From Ferrovibrio sp046297895 (GTDB lineage Bacteria; Pseudomonadota; Alphaproteobacteria; Ferrovibrionales; Ferrovibrionaceae): 64,000 nt of DNA. The notes below the pieces were generated by a model. That model saw only the letters and a program-made list of their open reading frames with translations. It searched no databases and was not told the DNA's origin. The DNA is taken from contig NZ_JBKBHC010000005.1 of assembly GCF_046297895.1 (NCBI RefSeq), forward strand, positions 1 through 64,000, written 5' to 3'. Position 1 is the first letter of the stretch. Every line of letters begins with the position of its first letter. Positions 16,332 through 24,609 of the stretch are shown here, piece by piece. The position numbers and the translations under genes are program-made.

Positions 16332-17656
16332 GTGCCAACGGCGATAATCTTTTTGCGGCCGCTGGCCTGGAAACGGTGCCGGCCGGCCCGCTGGCTGACC
16401 GGCTGCGGCCGAAAAGTCTCGACGAGATCATTGGCCAGGATCATCTGTTGAAAGGCGAGGGGCCTTTGGCTCGCATGGTGCAGGCTAAAAAGCTTGCCAG
16501 CCTGATTCTGTGGGGGCCTCCGGGTACAGGCAAGACGTCAATAGCCCGCCTGCTGGCTGATGCCACCGGATTGGTCTTCGTTCCGCTCTCGGCTGTGTTT
16601 TCCGGAGTTGCCGATCTGCGCAAGGCGTTCGACGAAGCACGCAAGCGCCGCGTCCTTGGCCATGCCACTCTGCTATTTGTCGACGAAATCCATCGCTTCA
16701 ATCGTGCGCAGCAGGATGGTTTCCTGCCTTATGTCGAGGACGGCACAGTGGTTCTGGTCGGTGCTACGACCGAGAATCCGAGTTTTGCCTTGAACTCGGC
16801 GCTGCTGTCGCGCGCTTCCGTGGTGGTGTTGCACCGGCTGGACGATGCGGCTTTGGAGGCCCTGCTGCAGCGCGCTGAGGCTATCGAACTGAGGACGCTG
16901 CCGCTGACCGGTGAAGCGCGTGCCGCCCTGCGAGCCATGGCTGATGGCGATGGTCGTTATTTGCTCAATATGGCGGAACAGATTTTTACGCTCCCGGCCG
17001 ATGTGGCCCCGCTTGATTCGGAGCGTCTTGCTGAAACGCTGCAGAAGCGTGCTCCACTATACGACAAGACCCAGGACGAACACTACAACCTGATTTCTGC
17101 CCTGCACAAATCCATGCGCGGATCGGATGTTGATGCTGCCCTCTACTGGATGGCGCGCATGCTGGTTGGCGGGGAGGATCCGCTCTACATCTGCCGGCGG
17201 CTTGTCCGCTTTGCCGCCGAGGATGTTGGAATGGCCGATCCACAGGCCCTGTTGCAGGCTCTGGTCGCCAAGCAGATGTATGATTTTCTCGGTTCGCCAG
17301 AGGGCGAACTGGGACTGGCCCAGGCGGTAATCTATCTTGCCACAGCTCCGAAATCGAATGCCGCCTACAAGGCAGAAAGCCGCGCTAAGCGTGCCGCGCG
17401 CGAGCATGGCTCACTGATGCCGCCGATGCATATCCTGAATGCGCCAACCAAGATGATGAAGGAACTCGGTTACAGCAGCGGCTATGCTTATGACCACGAT
17501 GCCGAGGATGGATTTTCCGGCCAGAACTATTTTCCGGCAGATATGGAGCGCCAGACTTTCTATCGCCCGGCGGAACGCGGTTTTGAACGCGAGGTCCTAA
17601 AACGTCTGGATTACTGGCAGAAGCTGCGGGCTCGTCGTCAGAATCAGGAAAAATGA
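16328..17656 (+). CDS. rarA: Replication-associated recombination protein A (AAA+ ATPase)
   Basis: 442 residues, a clamp-loader-like AAA+ ATPase acting at stalled replication forks. Walker A GPPGTGKT is at 63-70 and Walker B LLFVDEIHRFN begins at 115. Sensor 1 (GATTENPSFALNSALLSRA) and the C-terminal helical tetramerisation domain (YSSGYAYDHDAEDGFSGQNY) complete the family. The start ATG overlaps the upstream protease stop by four bases, so translation is likely coupled. Confidence 0.96.
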   Translation: MSANGDNLFAAAGLETVPAGPLADRLRPKSLDEIIGQDHLLKGEGPLARMVQAKKLASLILWGPPGTGKTSIARLLADATGLVFVPLSAVFSGVADLRKAFDEARKRRVLGHATLLFVDEIHRFNRAQQDGFLPYVEDGTVVLVGATTENPSFALNSALLSRASVVVLHRLDDAALEALLQRAEAIELRTLPLTGEARAALRAMADGDGRYLLNMAEQIFTLPADVAPLDSERLAETLQKRAPLYDKTQDEHYNLISALHKSMRGSDVDAALYWMARMLVGGEDPLYICRRLVRFAAEDVGMADPQALLQALVAKQMYDFLGSPEGELGLAQAVIYLATAPKSNAAYKAESRAKRAAREHGSLMPPMHILNAPTKMMKELGYSSGYAYDHDAEDGFSGQNYFPADMERQTFYRPAERGFEREVLKRLDYWQKLRARRQNQEK

Positions 17657-17698
17657 CTGAAAATCAAAACTTTACGGACGCAGATCAACACGCAACGG

Positions 17699-17727
17699 CT
17701 GACCGGTGCGATTAAGTACTATATAAT
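17699..17727 (+). promoter_or_regulatory. Candidate promoter for the anchored small protein
   Basis: CTGACC at 17699-17704 and a perfect TATAAT at 17722-17727 are spaced by 17 bases in a locally AT-rich patch. It lies 48 bases upstream of the GTG at 17776, in an otherwise gene-free 119-base gap. Confidence 0.6.
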
Positions 17728-17775
17728 ACAAAAGTAATAATATCCCGACACGTTAACATAACGGAGCATATCTCG

Positions 17776-18138
17776 GTGCTGCAGCGCTTCAGCATCTTTG
17801 GCGGTTTGGCACTTGCCCTTCTGATCGCGGCAGGTCTGTACGCTTATGTAACCGGCCCCGGACGCGAGAAGCCATTCTACACACCAGGCAATATCCCGAG
17901 CCGCGAGGACTGCTTCTACCGCAAACTGGCGCAGTTCCAGAATATCAACCGCCAGATCATTTATCAGGTGGCGCAGGATTGCGAGTTGGAAGTGCAGTCG
18001 CTGGAAGGCCATGAGCAGATGCGGCAGGAATGGATCGAGCGTCAGGCTCAGAAAGCCCGCGAGCGTGCCGCACAGCCAGTCGAAGCGGCGCCTGAGGAGC
18101 CCAAAGAGCTTGACCGCGTGCGCCGCGTCTGGCGCTGA
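17776..18138 (+). CDS. Hypothetical membrane-anchored protein, 120 aa
   Basis: I do not recognise a family. The start is GTG with ACGGAG upstream. Residues 8-26 form one transmembrane helix (GGLALALLIAAGLYAYVTG), followed by a hydrophilic, probably periplasmic part with two cysteines (SREDCFYRKL and AQDCELEV) that could form a disulfide. The rest is a charged, likely helical region (EGHEQMRQEWIERQAQKARE) with a Pro/Glu-rich tail. It has its own promoter candidate and lies between rarA and rluC on the same strand. Real gene likely; function unknown. Confidence 0.65.
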   Translation: MLQRFSIFGGLALALLIAAGLYAYVTGPGREKPFYTPGNIPSREDCFYRKLAQFQNINRQIIYQVAQDCELEVQSLEGHEQMRQEWIERQAQKARERAAQPVEAAPEEPKELDRVRRVWR

Positions 18139-18180
18139 GTTCTTTTTGTTTCAAGGTATTCAATTTCTCTGAGTGGCAGG

Positions 18181-19164
18181 ATGTCCCAGGTTTCCACCCG
18201 TACCGTCACCGATGGCGAGGCCGATCTCCGTCTCGACCGCTGGTTCAAGCGTCATTATCCCTGGCTTGGCCATGCCAAGCTGGAAAAGCTGTTGCGCACG
18301 GGGCAGGTGCGCGTCGATGGCGGCCGCGCCAAGGCATCCACGCGGCTGGAAGCCGGGCAGGCGATCCGGATTCCCCCGCTGGGTGAACCGCCGAAGGATG
18401 ACGACAAGCCTCGTGAACCCAGGCCTGCGAAGGCCAGCTCGGAACGCATCGCCGAACTGGAAGCCGCCATCCTTCACAAGGATGATTCGGTGCTGGTCAT
18501 CAACAAACCTCCTGGTCTGGCTACGCAAGGGGGCACGGGGCAGAGCGAGCATCTGGACGGCCTTCTGGGCTACCTGAAATTCGGCGCTGTCGAACGGCCA
18601 CGACTGGTGCATCGTCTTGATAAGGATACCTCGGGCGTGCTGATGCTGGCCCGAACCCCTGCGGCCGCCGCGAAACTGGCCAACGCGCTGAAGACCCGCG
18701 AGGCGCACAAGCTCTACTGGGCTCTTGTGATGGGAGTACCCGAGCATCGCCAGGGCAAAATTCAGCTAGCGCTATCTAAGCTGCCGGGTGCAGCTGGCGA
18801 GCGCATGGTGGCTGACGAAGACGATGGCAAGAATGCGGTCACGCTCTACCGCACCGTTGATACGGCCGGCCGCCGCGCAGCGTGGCTGGCGATGGCTCCG
18901 CTCACCGGCCGGACGCACCAATTGCGCGTGCATGCGGCAGCCATGGGAACCCCTATTGTTGGAGATGGCAAATATGGCGGTGCCGAGGCCTATCTGACAG
19001 GCGGCGTCAGCCGCAAGCTTCATCTGCATGCGCGTGCCATTCGCCTGCCACATCCCGATGGCGGTTTTCTGCAGGTGCGTGCACCTTTGCCGCCTCACAT
19101 GCAGGCAACCTGGGATTTCCTGGGCCTTGAGATCGACAAAGAGGCGGATGAATGGCTGGAATAG
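18181..19164 (+). CDS. rluC: RluC-type 23S rRNA pseudouridine synthase
   Basis: 327 residues. An S4 RNA-binding domain lies at about 14-65 (LRLDRWFKRHYPWLGHAKLE) and the RluA-class catalytic domain follows with HRLDKDTSG, Asp147 being the expected nucleophile. RluC modifies U955, U2504 and U2580 of 23S rRNA in E. coli. Closely related RluD cannot be fully excluded from sequence reading alone, but the layout fits RluC. It overlaps the next gene by 13 bases. Confidence 0.9.
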   Translation: MSQVSTRTVTDGEADLRLDRWFKRHYPWLGHAKLEKLLRTGQVRVDGGRAKASTRLEAGQAIRIPPLGEPPKDDDKPREPRPAKASSERIAELEAAILHKDDSVLVINKPPGLATQGGTGQSEHLDGLLGYLKFGAVERPRLVHRLDKDTSGVLMLARTPAAAAKLANALKTREAHKLYWALVMGVPEHRQGKIQLALSKLPGAAGERMVADEDDGKNAVTLYRTVDTAGRRAAWLAMAPLTGRTHQLRVHAAAMGTPIVGDGKYGGAEAYLTGGVSRKLHLHARAIRLPHPDGGFLQVRAPLPPHMQATWDFLGLEIDKEADEWLE

Positions 19165-20474
19165 GGCCATTGCTGCCCGAGGGCCTGCGCGACCGGGCTC
19201 ATCCCCTTCGGCCGGTTCTGGCTGGCGAGGTGCATGCACGGCCGCCTTTGCCATTGGCCGCACCGGCACGCGTGCTGCATCTTGGTCTGCTGCTGGATGC
19301 AGGTGAGGCATCTGCCGAGCATGAGCAGCTGGTCGCGCTCTGTCGGTATGCCGGGCAGGACGAACCGCCTCGCGGCGCGAAGCACGTGGCAATTCCGCTC
19401 AGTGCCGATGCGCATCTGATCTGGGAAAAACGGACCGAGTTCTCGACTTACACCCTTTATCTGCGGCGCCAGTCCGGTGCCGCGCTGGATCAGCGTTCCA
19501 TGGCACTGCCGTTGCCGCCTGGCTGGCTGGATACGCTGCCCGGCAAACTCATGGTCAGTGCCGATGTGACCATTCTGGCACCCCAGGAACCCGAACCGGA
19601 CGAAGCGCTGCTGCAACGCCTGTTCGATGGTCCGACCCTGGTGGCTAGCCATATCGCCAGCAACCATGCCACGGTCTGGACCGATTTTTTCCTTGGTGTC
19701 GACGATACCGTGCGGTTCCTGGTGCATGACCGTGGCCTGAGTGACGCCCAGCGGGGTCGGGCCGTGATGCGTCTGCTCGAAATCGAGACTTATCGCATGA
19801 TGGCTCTGCTGGCTTTGCCGCTGGCCCAGCAAGTCGCGCCTCGCATAACCCAGCTCGAGCACGGCCTGGCCGCCTTGGCGAGCCGTATGGTCGACGTGGC
19901 GCATGAAAGCGAGCAAACGCTGCTGCGCGAGATTGCCGTGCTTGCGGCCGAGGTTGAGACTCTGGCGGTAGAGACGCCATATCGCTTCGGTGCCGCGCGG
20001 GCCTATCATGCGCTGGTCGAACGCCGCATCGCCGAGTTACGCGAGGGGCGCATCGAAGGGCTGCCGACCATCGGCGAATTCATGGAACGTCGCCTGTCGC
20101 CGGCCATGCGCACCTGCATCACCATGGCCGAGCGCATCGAGGGCCTGTCGCGCCGCGCCACCCGCATGGCCAACCTGCTGCGCACCCGTGTCGACGTTGC
20201 GCTGGAGCGGCAGAATGTCGAACTGCTCGATGCGATGAACCGGCGCTCGCATATGCAACTGCGCCTGCAGGAAACCGTCGAGGGGCTGTCGGTTGCCGCC
20301 ATCACCTACTATTTCGTCGGCTTGGTCGGCTATGGGGCGCAGGCGTTGCATGCCATGGGCCTGCCTGTGGATAAGGAAATCGCCATTGGCGTCGCCATTC
20401 CGGTCGTTGCAGGCCTGGTCTGGTGGGGCTTGCGCCGTTTCCGGCGTTCCCTTCAGAAGGACGGACTGCGCTAG
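19152..20474 (+). CDS. DUF3422 family membrane protein
   Basis: 440 residues. It begins with the family motif LRDRAHPLRPVLAGEVHARP and shows a long helical middle section. Two hydrophobic segments lie at the C terminus (VAAITYYFVGLVGYGAQALH and IAIGVAIPVVAGLVWWGLRR), so the bulk is probably cytoplasmic and anchored by a hairpin. The family is widespread in proteobacteria but uncharacterised. It overlaps rluC by 13 bases upstream, so it is likely co-transcribed, and its stop overlaps that of the convergent LysR gene. Confidence 0.85.
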   Translation: MAGIGPLLPEGLRDRAHPLRPVLAGEVHARPPLPLAAPARVLHLGLLLDAGEASAEHEQLVALCRYAGQDEPPRGAKHVAIPLSADAHLIWEKRTEFSTYTLYLRRQSGAALDQRSMALPLPPGWLDTLPGKLMVSADVTILAPQEPEPDEALLQRLFDGPTLVASHIASNHATVWTDFFLGVDDTVRFLVHDRGLSDAQRGRAVMRLLEIETYRMMALLALPLAQQVAPRITQLEHGLAALASRMVDVAHESEQTLLREIAVLAAEVETLAVETPYRFGAARAYHALVERRIAELREGRIEGLPTIGEFMERRLSPAMRTCITMAERIEGLSRRATRMANLLRTRVDVALERQNVELLDAMNRRSHMQLRLQETVEGLSVAAITYYFVGLVGYGAQALHAMGLPVDKEIAIGVAIPVVAGLVWWGLRRFRRSLQKDGLR

Positions 20475-21343
20475 GCCGTCTTGTGCAGCAGCGGCCGGAT
20501 TGCGGTCCCCAGAAAATCTGCCACGGCACGCACCCGCGGAGTTTTTCGCAAATCGCGATGCAGCACCAGCCATAATTCGCGGCTTACCGGCGGCCGGCCA
20601 GGTTCTGCGGCAAGATCGGTGAATTGTTGGCCGATGAATTCCGGCAGCAGCACGGCACAGGCTCCGGCCCGGGCCGCCGCTAGCAGGGGCAACATGCTAT
20701 TACTGCGGATCACCGGCTGCAGGGTCTTCTGCTTTGCCAGCCACTGCGTTTCCGGCAGATCGGCCAAGCTTTCATCGAAGGCGGCGACAGCCGTTGGTTC
20801 CGCGGCATAGGGATTGCGATAGAGCCGGTATGGCACATCACCCAGCCGGCTGGCGAACAATTCCCCGCTTTGCGGCCGCGCCCAGCGGATCGCGATGTCG
20901 GCCTCGCGTCGGGCCAGGCTAAGCGAGCGGTGTTCGACGACAATCTCGATCCGCAGACCAGGCCAGCGCTGGCGCAACAATACCAGCTGGGGCGCTATGC
21001 AATGGCTGGCTATCCCCTCGGTACAGGTGATCCGTACATTGCCTTCTATGCGCTGTCCCCGCCCTGCATCGGCCAGGCGGCCCAGGCGCAGCAGAGGAGC
21101 CTCGACCTGCTCTGCGGCTTGCAGAACCGGGATGGCCTGTGCCGTGGGGCGATAGCCTCTTGCCCGGCGCTCGAACAGCACAATGCCCAGGCCGGCTTCC
21201 AGGGCCGCAATGCGTCGCGCGACAGTGGCATGGTTCACTTTCAGCAGCCGCGCGGCAGCAGATAGGCTGCCCTGTCGCGCAAGGGCCAGGGCATAGCGCA
21301 GGTCGTTCCAGTCGATTTCATCTGTGCGATTTTGAACAATCAT
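20471..21343 (-). CDS. LysR-family transcriptional regulator
   Basis: 290 residues. The winged helix-turn-helix occupies about 12-70 (LRYALALARQGSLSAAARLL and KVNHATVARRIAALEAGLG), and a LysR substrate-binding domain follows from about 92. It is divergent from the cysteine hydrolase at 21425 with an 81-base shared regulatory gap, which by LysR convention makes that hydrolase its likely target. Inducer unknown. Its 3' end overlaps the DUF3422 gene by four bases. Confidence 0.92.
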   Translation of the reverse strand: MIVQNRTDEIDWNDLRYALALARQGSLSAAARLLKVNHATVARRIAALEAGLGIVLFERRARGYRPTAQAIPVLQAAEQVEAPLLRLGRLADAGRGQRIEGNVRITCTEGIASHCIAPQLVLLRQRWPGLRIEIVVEHRSLSLARREADIAIRWARPQSGELFASRLGDVPYRLYRNPYAAEPTAVAAFDESLADLPETQWLAKQKTLQPVIRSNSMLPLLAAARAGACAVLLPEFIGQQFTDLAAEPGRPPVSRELWLVLHRDLRKTPRVRAVADFLGTAIRPLLHKTA

Positions 21344-21424
21344 AGGGCAATCTTACTGAATTCGCACACAGGCTGACAGTCGTTAAATCGGAAGCGGACC
21401 AGCAAACGAAAAGGATCCGTGCTC

Positions 21425-22045
21425 ATGACCCGACCTAAGACGCTTCTGGAAATGGCAGGCGCCGCAGGCCAGCCGGTCCAGTGGGAGAAATCGATCCTGC
21501 TGCTGGTCGACCATCAGAACGAATATCTGGCCGATGGCGGCCTGCCGCTAACCGGCATGGATGCCGCGGTTGCAGAAATCGGCCGGCTGCTGGCGACGGC
21601 CCGGGCCAATGGCGCCCCGGTGGTGCATGTCCGCCATCACGGCCGCCCTGGCGGTGCCCTGTTCAATCCCGAGGGGCCGAAGGTTGATTTCATTTCTTCG
21701 GTGCGCCCATTGGATGGCGAGCGTATGGTCACCAAGGGACTGCCCAACAGCTTTGCCAAAACCGATCTGGATGCCGTCCTCAAGCAACTGGGGCGCAACG
21801 AACTGATCATTGCCGGTTTCCAGACCCATATGTGCATCAGCGCCACGGCGCGCAGCGCACTGGATCACGGCTATCGTGCTGTCGTCGTGGGGGCGGCTTG
21901 CGCCGATCGCGACCTTCCCGATCCAACGGGCAACGGCACCGTTCCGGCCGCCGAAATGCACCGTATCACCCTGGCGGCACTCAACGACCGTTTTGCCCTG
22001 GTGGTCCCGGATGCGGCGGCCATTAGCGGGCGGGCAGCGGCGTAA
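21425..22045 (+). CDS. Isochorismatase-family cysteine hydrolase
   Basis: 206 residues. The catalytic set of the family is complete: Asp29 (LLVDHQNEYL), Lys104 (VTKGLPNSF) and Cys137 (GFQTHMCISATARSAL). It could hydrolyse an amide or related bond, nicotinamidase-like; the substrate cannot be read. The ATG at 21425 is preferred over GTG at 21419 because AAGGA then sits nine bases upstream. Divergent from a LysR regulator. The 3' end overlaps the convergent lipoprotein gene by 23 bases. Confidence 0.9.
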   Translation: MTRPKTLLEMAGAAGQPVQWEKSILLLVDHQNEYLADGGLPLTGMDAAVAEIGRLLATARANGAPVVHVRHHGRPGGALFNPEGPKVDFISSVRPLDGERMVTKGLPNSFAKTDLDAVLKQLGRNELIIAGFQTHMCISATARSALDHGYRAVVVGAACADRDLPDPTGNGTVPAAEMHRITLAALNDRFALVVPDAAAISGRAAA

Positions 22046-22832
22046 CGTTCACGCCGCTTCGCGGCGCGGCGCTGGCAGGCGGCAGCGGCTGGATGCCTCC
22101 GCCGGTTTCTGAGGGGCGTTGCTTCGTTCGCCGGTCTGGAGGCAGCGTTTCCCACAGCTTGTTGGCCTCGGCGAGGGTAAGCTTCTGGTCGCCAGGCCGG
22201 CAGGCTCGGCTGCGATAGAGCAGGCTTCGCGATTGGAAGAAGCACCATGAGGCCTCGGCAAGCTGCGAACGCTGCAGCAATTCGGCTTCCTCGGAGTTGA
22301 TCCAGCGGCTGCCAGCGGGGCAGGTCTGGGCCTCGAAGACATTACCCGTGCTGTCATTGTGGCATAGCGCATAGACCCCATCGCCTACGCGTGCGGGATT
22401 ACTGGCATAGCCTGAGCCGGAATAAGGGCTGGGGCCGGATGGCGGCGTATTATCCTGCGGTATGCTCCCGGCTCTGGCTGGTGCGGCTTTGCGCGTGGGG
22501 AGCGGCGCGATTTCCGGGGCACCACGGCCTGCAACCGGTGCACGCGTCGTGGTGAACTGACGTTCGGCCTGCTCCATGCCTATGGCCGCATAGCCCGGCG
22601 CACAGCGGCCAGTCTGACTGGTATAGACCAGCCCCGTATCGCTGTTGAAGCAGGGTACGCCGGTTGCCACGGCAGATGCTTCCTCGGCGGAGGTATTGCG
22701 ACCAAGGCGGTTGTCGCTGCCGGCCCAGCTGCGATAGAGGCTGCGGTTGAGATCGCGGACGCTGCTTTCCATTCCGCTGCAGGCCGTCAGACCAGCCAGC
22801 AGGATCACCATCACCGTGGCCCGGCGCCACAC
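22023..22832 (-). CDS. Putative lipoprotein, unknown function
   Basis: About 269 residues. With a GTG start at 22832 the protein begins MWRRATVMVILLAGLTACSG, a textbook lipoprotein signal with lipobox LTAC. The mature part has several Cys residues in short repeated-looking units (GVPCFNSDTGLVYTSQTG, YALCHNDSTGNVFEAQTCPA, WCFFQSRSLLYRSRACRPGD), hinting at disulfide-bonded modules. An ATG at 22811 or 22934 is possible. It begins five bases after the queF stop, so the two are probably co-transcribed. No family recognised. Confidence 0.7.
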   Translation of the reverse strand: MWRRATVMVILLAGLTACSGMESSVRDLNRSLYRSWAGSDNRLGRNTSAEEASAVATGVPCFNSDTGLVYTSQTGRCAPGYAAIGMEQAERQFTTTRAPVAGRGAPEIAPLPTRKAAPARAGSIPQDNTPPSGPSPYSGSGYASNPARVGDGVYALCHNDSTGNVFEAQTCPAGSRWINSEEAELLQRSQLAEASWCFFQSRSLLYRSRACRPGDQKLTLAEANKLWETLPPDRRTKQRPSETGGGIQPLPPASAAPRSGVNVTPLPAR

Positions 22833-22836
22833 GTCC

Positions 22837-23325
22837 TTACCCGCGGCCGCGATAGGACGGTACCCCTTGATCCGGCAGCCACAGGCCTGCTGGCGGTTGG
22901 CCGGTCTGATAAAATACGTCGATCGGCATACCACCCCGGGGGTACCAGTAACCTCCGATGCGCAGCCAGCGCGGCTTCATGACCTGCACGAGGCGCTTGG
23001 CGATGCTCACCGTGCAGTCTTCATGGAAAGCGCCGTGATTGCGGAAGCTGTTGAGGAACAGCTTCAGAGATTTGGATTCAACGATGCTGCGGTTCGGGAC
23101 ATAGTCGATCACCAGATGGGCGAAGTCCGGCTGGCCGGTCATTGGGCACAGGCTGGTGAATTCGGGCTGTACGAAACGGATCAGATACAGCGTGCCGGGC
23201 TGCGGGTTGGGCACGGTCTCCAGTTTTGCTGCGTCTGGACTGTCGGGTTGGTCGGCCGCCTGGCCAAGCTGGGTGAGCTGGGGGTAGCGGCGGGGGAGAG
23301 AGGGGGGTGCTTTGTGCTTTGCCAT
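22837..23325 (-). CDS. queF: NADPH-dependent 7-cyano-7-deazaguanine reductase QueF
   Basis: 162 residues, single-domain (YkvM-like) QueF that reduces preQ0 to preQ1 in queuosine synthesis. Catalytic Cys60 lies in FTSLCPMTGQPDF, with Asp67 following, and the NADPH motif ESKSLKLF is at 83-90. FRNHGAFHEDC completes the family fingerprint. No clear ribosome binding site precedes the ATG at 23325; TTG codons upstream are less likely. No other queuosine gene is in the window. Confidence 0.95.
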   Translation of the reverse strand: MAKHKAPPSLPRRYPQLTQLGQAADQPDSPDAAKLETVPNPQPGTLYLIRFVQPEFTSLCPMTGQPDFAHLVIDYVPNRSIVESKSLKLFLNSFRNHGAFHEDCTVSIAKRLVQVMKPRWLRIGGYWYPRGGMPIDVFYQTGQPPAGLWLPDQGVPSYRGRG

Positions 23326-23394
23326 GACCGTTTTTTGCCACAACAATACCTTGAATGCATCCCCGTGCTGCCATGATCAGCTTCCAGCCTCAGA

Positions 23395-23439
23395 GTGCCC
23401 GGCCCAGAAGCTGAACTGTCGCGGATGCAGGCCGGGCAC
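23395..23439. repeat. 10-bp inverted repeat upstream of the Lys/Ala-rich gene
   Basis: GTGCCCGGCC (23395-23404) and GGCCGGGCAC (23430-23439) are perfect inverted copies separated by 25 bases. They lie in the intergenic space between queF and the secreted Lys/Ala-rich gene, ending just before the latter's Shine-Dalgarno. Possible leader hairpin or protein site. Confidence 0.5.
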
Positions 23440-23461
23440 CATTGCCCAAAGGAGGCAACCC

Positions 23462-23788
23462 ATGTTCCGTCTCAAATCCCTTGCCAATGTGGCCGTTTTT
23501 GCCGGCGCGCTGTCGCTGGGTGCCGCAGGCGCTTTTGCCCAGACCCCGGCACAACCTGCCACACCGGCCACCCCCGGGGTAACCTCCGCAACCCCGGCCA
23601 CCCCTGCTGCTCAGGGGCAGGCCGGTCAGGCCCGGGCGGATGCCAAGAAGGCAGAAAAGAAAACCGAAGAGAAGAAGGCCGACGCCAAGAAAGCCGAGAA
23701 AAAGGCCGCCGAAAAGAAAGCCGATGCCAAGAAGGCCGAGAAAAAGGCCGGAGATAAGAGTAAGGACGCCAAGAAAGCCGTAAACTGA
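23462..23788 (+). CDS. Secreted Lys/Ala-rich repeat protein, 108 aa
   Basis: An ideal AAAGGAGG (23448-23455) sits six bases before the ATG, so this is well translated. A signal peptide (RLKSLANVAVFAGALSLGAA, cut after AFA) is followed by a Thr/Pro/Ala stretch (TPAQPATPATPGVTSATPAT). About 50 residues of near-repeats of DAKKAEKKAAEKKA complete the protein. The mature protein is extremely basic and low complexity, resembling histone-H1-like tails but exported. The function is unknown. It has its own terminator just downstream, so it is a single-gene unit. Confidence 0.75.
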   Translation: MFRLKSLANVAVFAGALSLGAAGAFAQTPAQPATPATPGVTSATPATPAAQGQAGQARADAKKAEKKTEEKKADAKKAEKKAAEKKADAKKAEKKAGDKSKDAKKAVN

Positions 23789-23807
23789 AATCCGTTGCCT
23801 GAACCAG

Positions 23808-23837
23808 AGCCCCCGCCAATCGACGGGGGCTTTTTTT
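23808..23837 (+). terminator. Intrinsic terminator of the Lys/Ala-rich gene
   Basis: AGCCCCCG and CGGGGGCT form an 8-bp stem with an 8-base loop, followed by seven T. This is a classical Rho-independent terminator, 19 bases after the stop codon. Confidence 0.92.
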
Positions 23838-23898
23838 GCCATATTTTCGGGCTAGTTGTGCAGTTGAGGGAACCGTCTAGGCATGCGATTTTGGGGCA

Positions 23899-24609
23899 AT
23901 GGAAAATGCAATGACTGCCGATTTCATACCGCCCCGCCTGGTAATATTTGACTGTGATGGCACGCTGGTCGATAGCCAGCATCATATCGTGGCCGCCATG
24001 CATGCGGCCTTTGGTGCCAATGGCTTGGCTTTGCCGGAAGCGGATCGCATTCGCCGCACTGTGGGTCTGCCTCTGGCGACGGCGATTGAGAGCCTTTTGC
24101 CGGCCGGCTGGCCTTCTGTTGGGTCCGTGGTTGAGGCGTACAAACAGGCGGCCATCGCGCAGCGAATGGTCCCGGATCATTGCGAGCCGCTGTTTCCGGG
24201 TCTGGCCGAAACTCTGGACCGTCTGGAGGCGGATGGGTTCCTGCTTGGTATTGCCACCGGAAAAGCCCGCCGTGGGCTCGATTTTACCTTGGCAACCCAT
24301 GGCCTCGTCGGTCGTTTCGTCACCTTACAGACCAATGATGTGGTTCCTGTCGGCAAACCTGCGCCGGATATGGTTCTGCGCGCCATGGCGGAAACCGGTG
24401 CCGTGCCAACCTCGACCGTCGTGGTCGGCGATACCACGTATGACATAGAGATGGCTCTAAATGCCGGGGTTCCGGCGATCGGGGTGGCTTGGGGCTACCA
24501 CGACGAAGAGGCACTTAGGGACGCTGGTGCGCCTCATATAATCAAAAGCTTTGGGGAACTTCCTGACCTGGTTAATGAATTAATGGGAGGTACCATATGC
24601 GCGCGTTGA
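23899..24609 (+). CDS. HAD-family hydrolase (phosphoglycolate-phosphatase-like)
   Basis: About 236 residues, HAD subfamily IA. Motif I is FDCDGTLVDS with nucleophile Asp18 and Asp20. Motif II is in GIATGKARRG, the conserved Lys in VPVGKPAPD, and motif III/IV VVVGDTTYDIEMA. A helical cap sits between motif I and II. The substrate is uncertain. ATG at 23911 is an alternative start. The gene overlaps the AsmA gene by 13 bases, and the ATP12 gene follows; HAD phosphatases of this type often neighbour ATP12 in alphaproteobacteria. Confidence 0.88.
   Translation: MENAMTADFIPPRLVIFDCDGTLVDSQHHIVAAMHAAFGANGLALPEADRIRRTVGLPLATAIESLLPAGWPSVGSVVEAYKQAAIAQRMVPDHCEPLFPGLAETLDRLEADGFLLGIATGKARRGLDFTLATHGLVGRFVTLQTNDVVPVGKPAPDMVLRAMAETGAVPTSTVVVGDTTYDIEMALNAGVPAIGVAWGYHDEEALRDAGAPHIIKSFGELPDLVNELMGGTICAR

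Noticed and set aside
23326..23400. preQ1 riboswitch upstream of queF
   Set aside because: An A-rich stretch (GGCAAAAAACGG) recalls the preQ1-I tail but directly abuts the start codon and I could not form the required stem and loop.
23630..23785. CRISPR-like repeat array
   Set aside because: Repeated DNA is imperfect and in frame, explained by the Lys/Ala-rich coding repeats; no spacers of uniform length.
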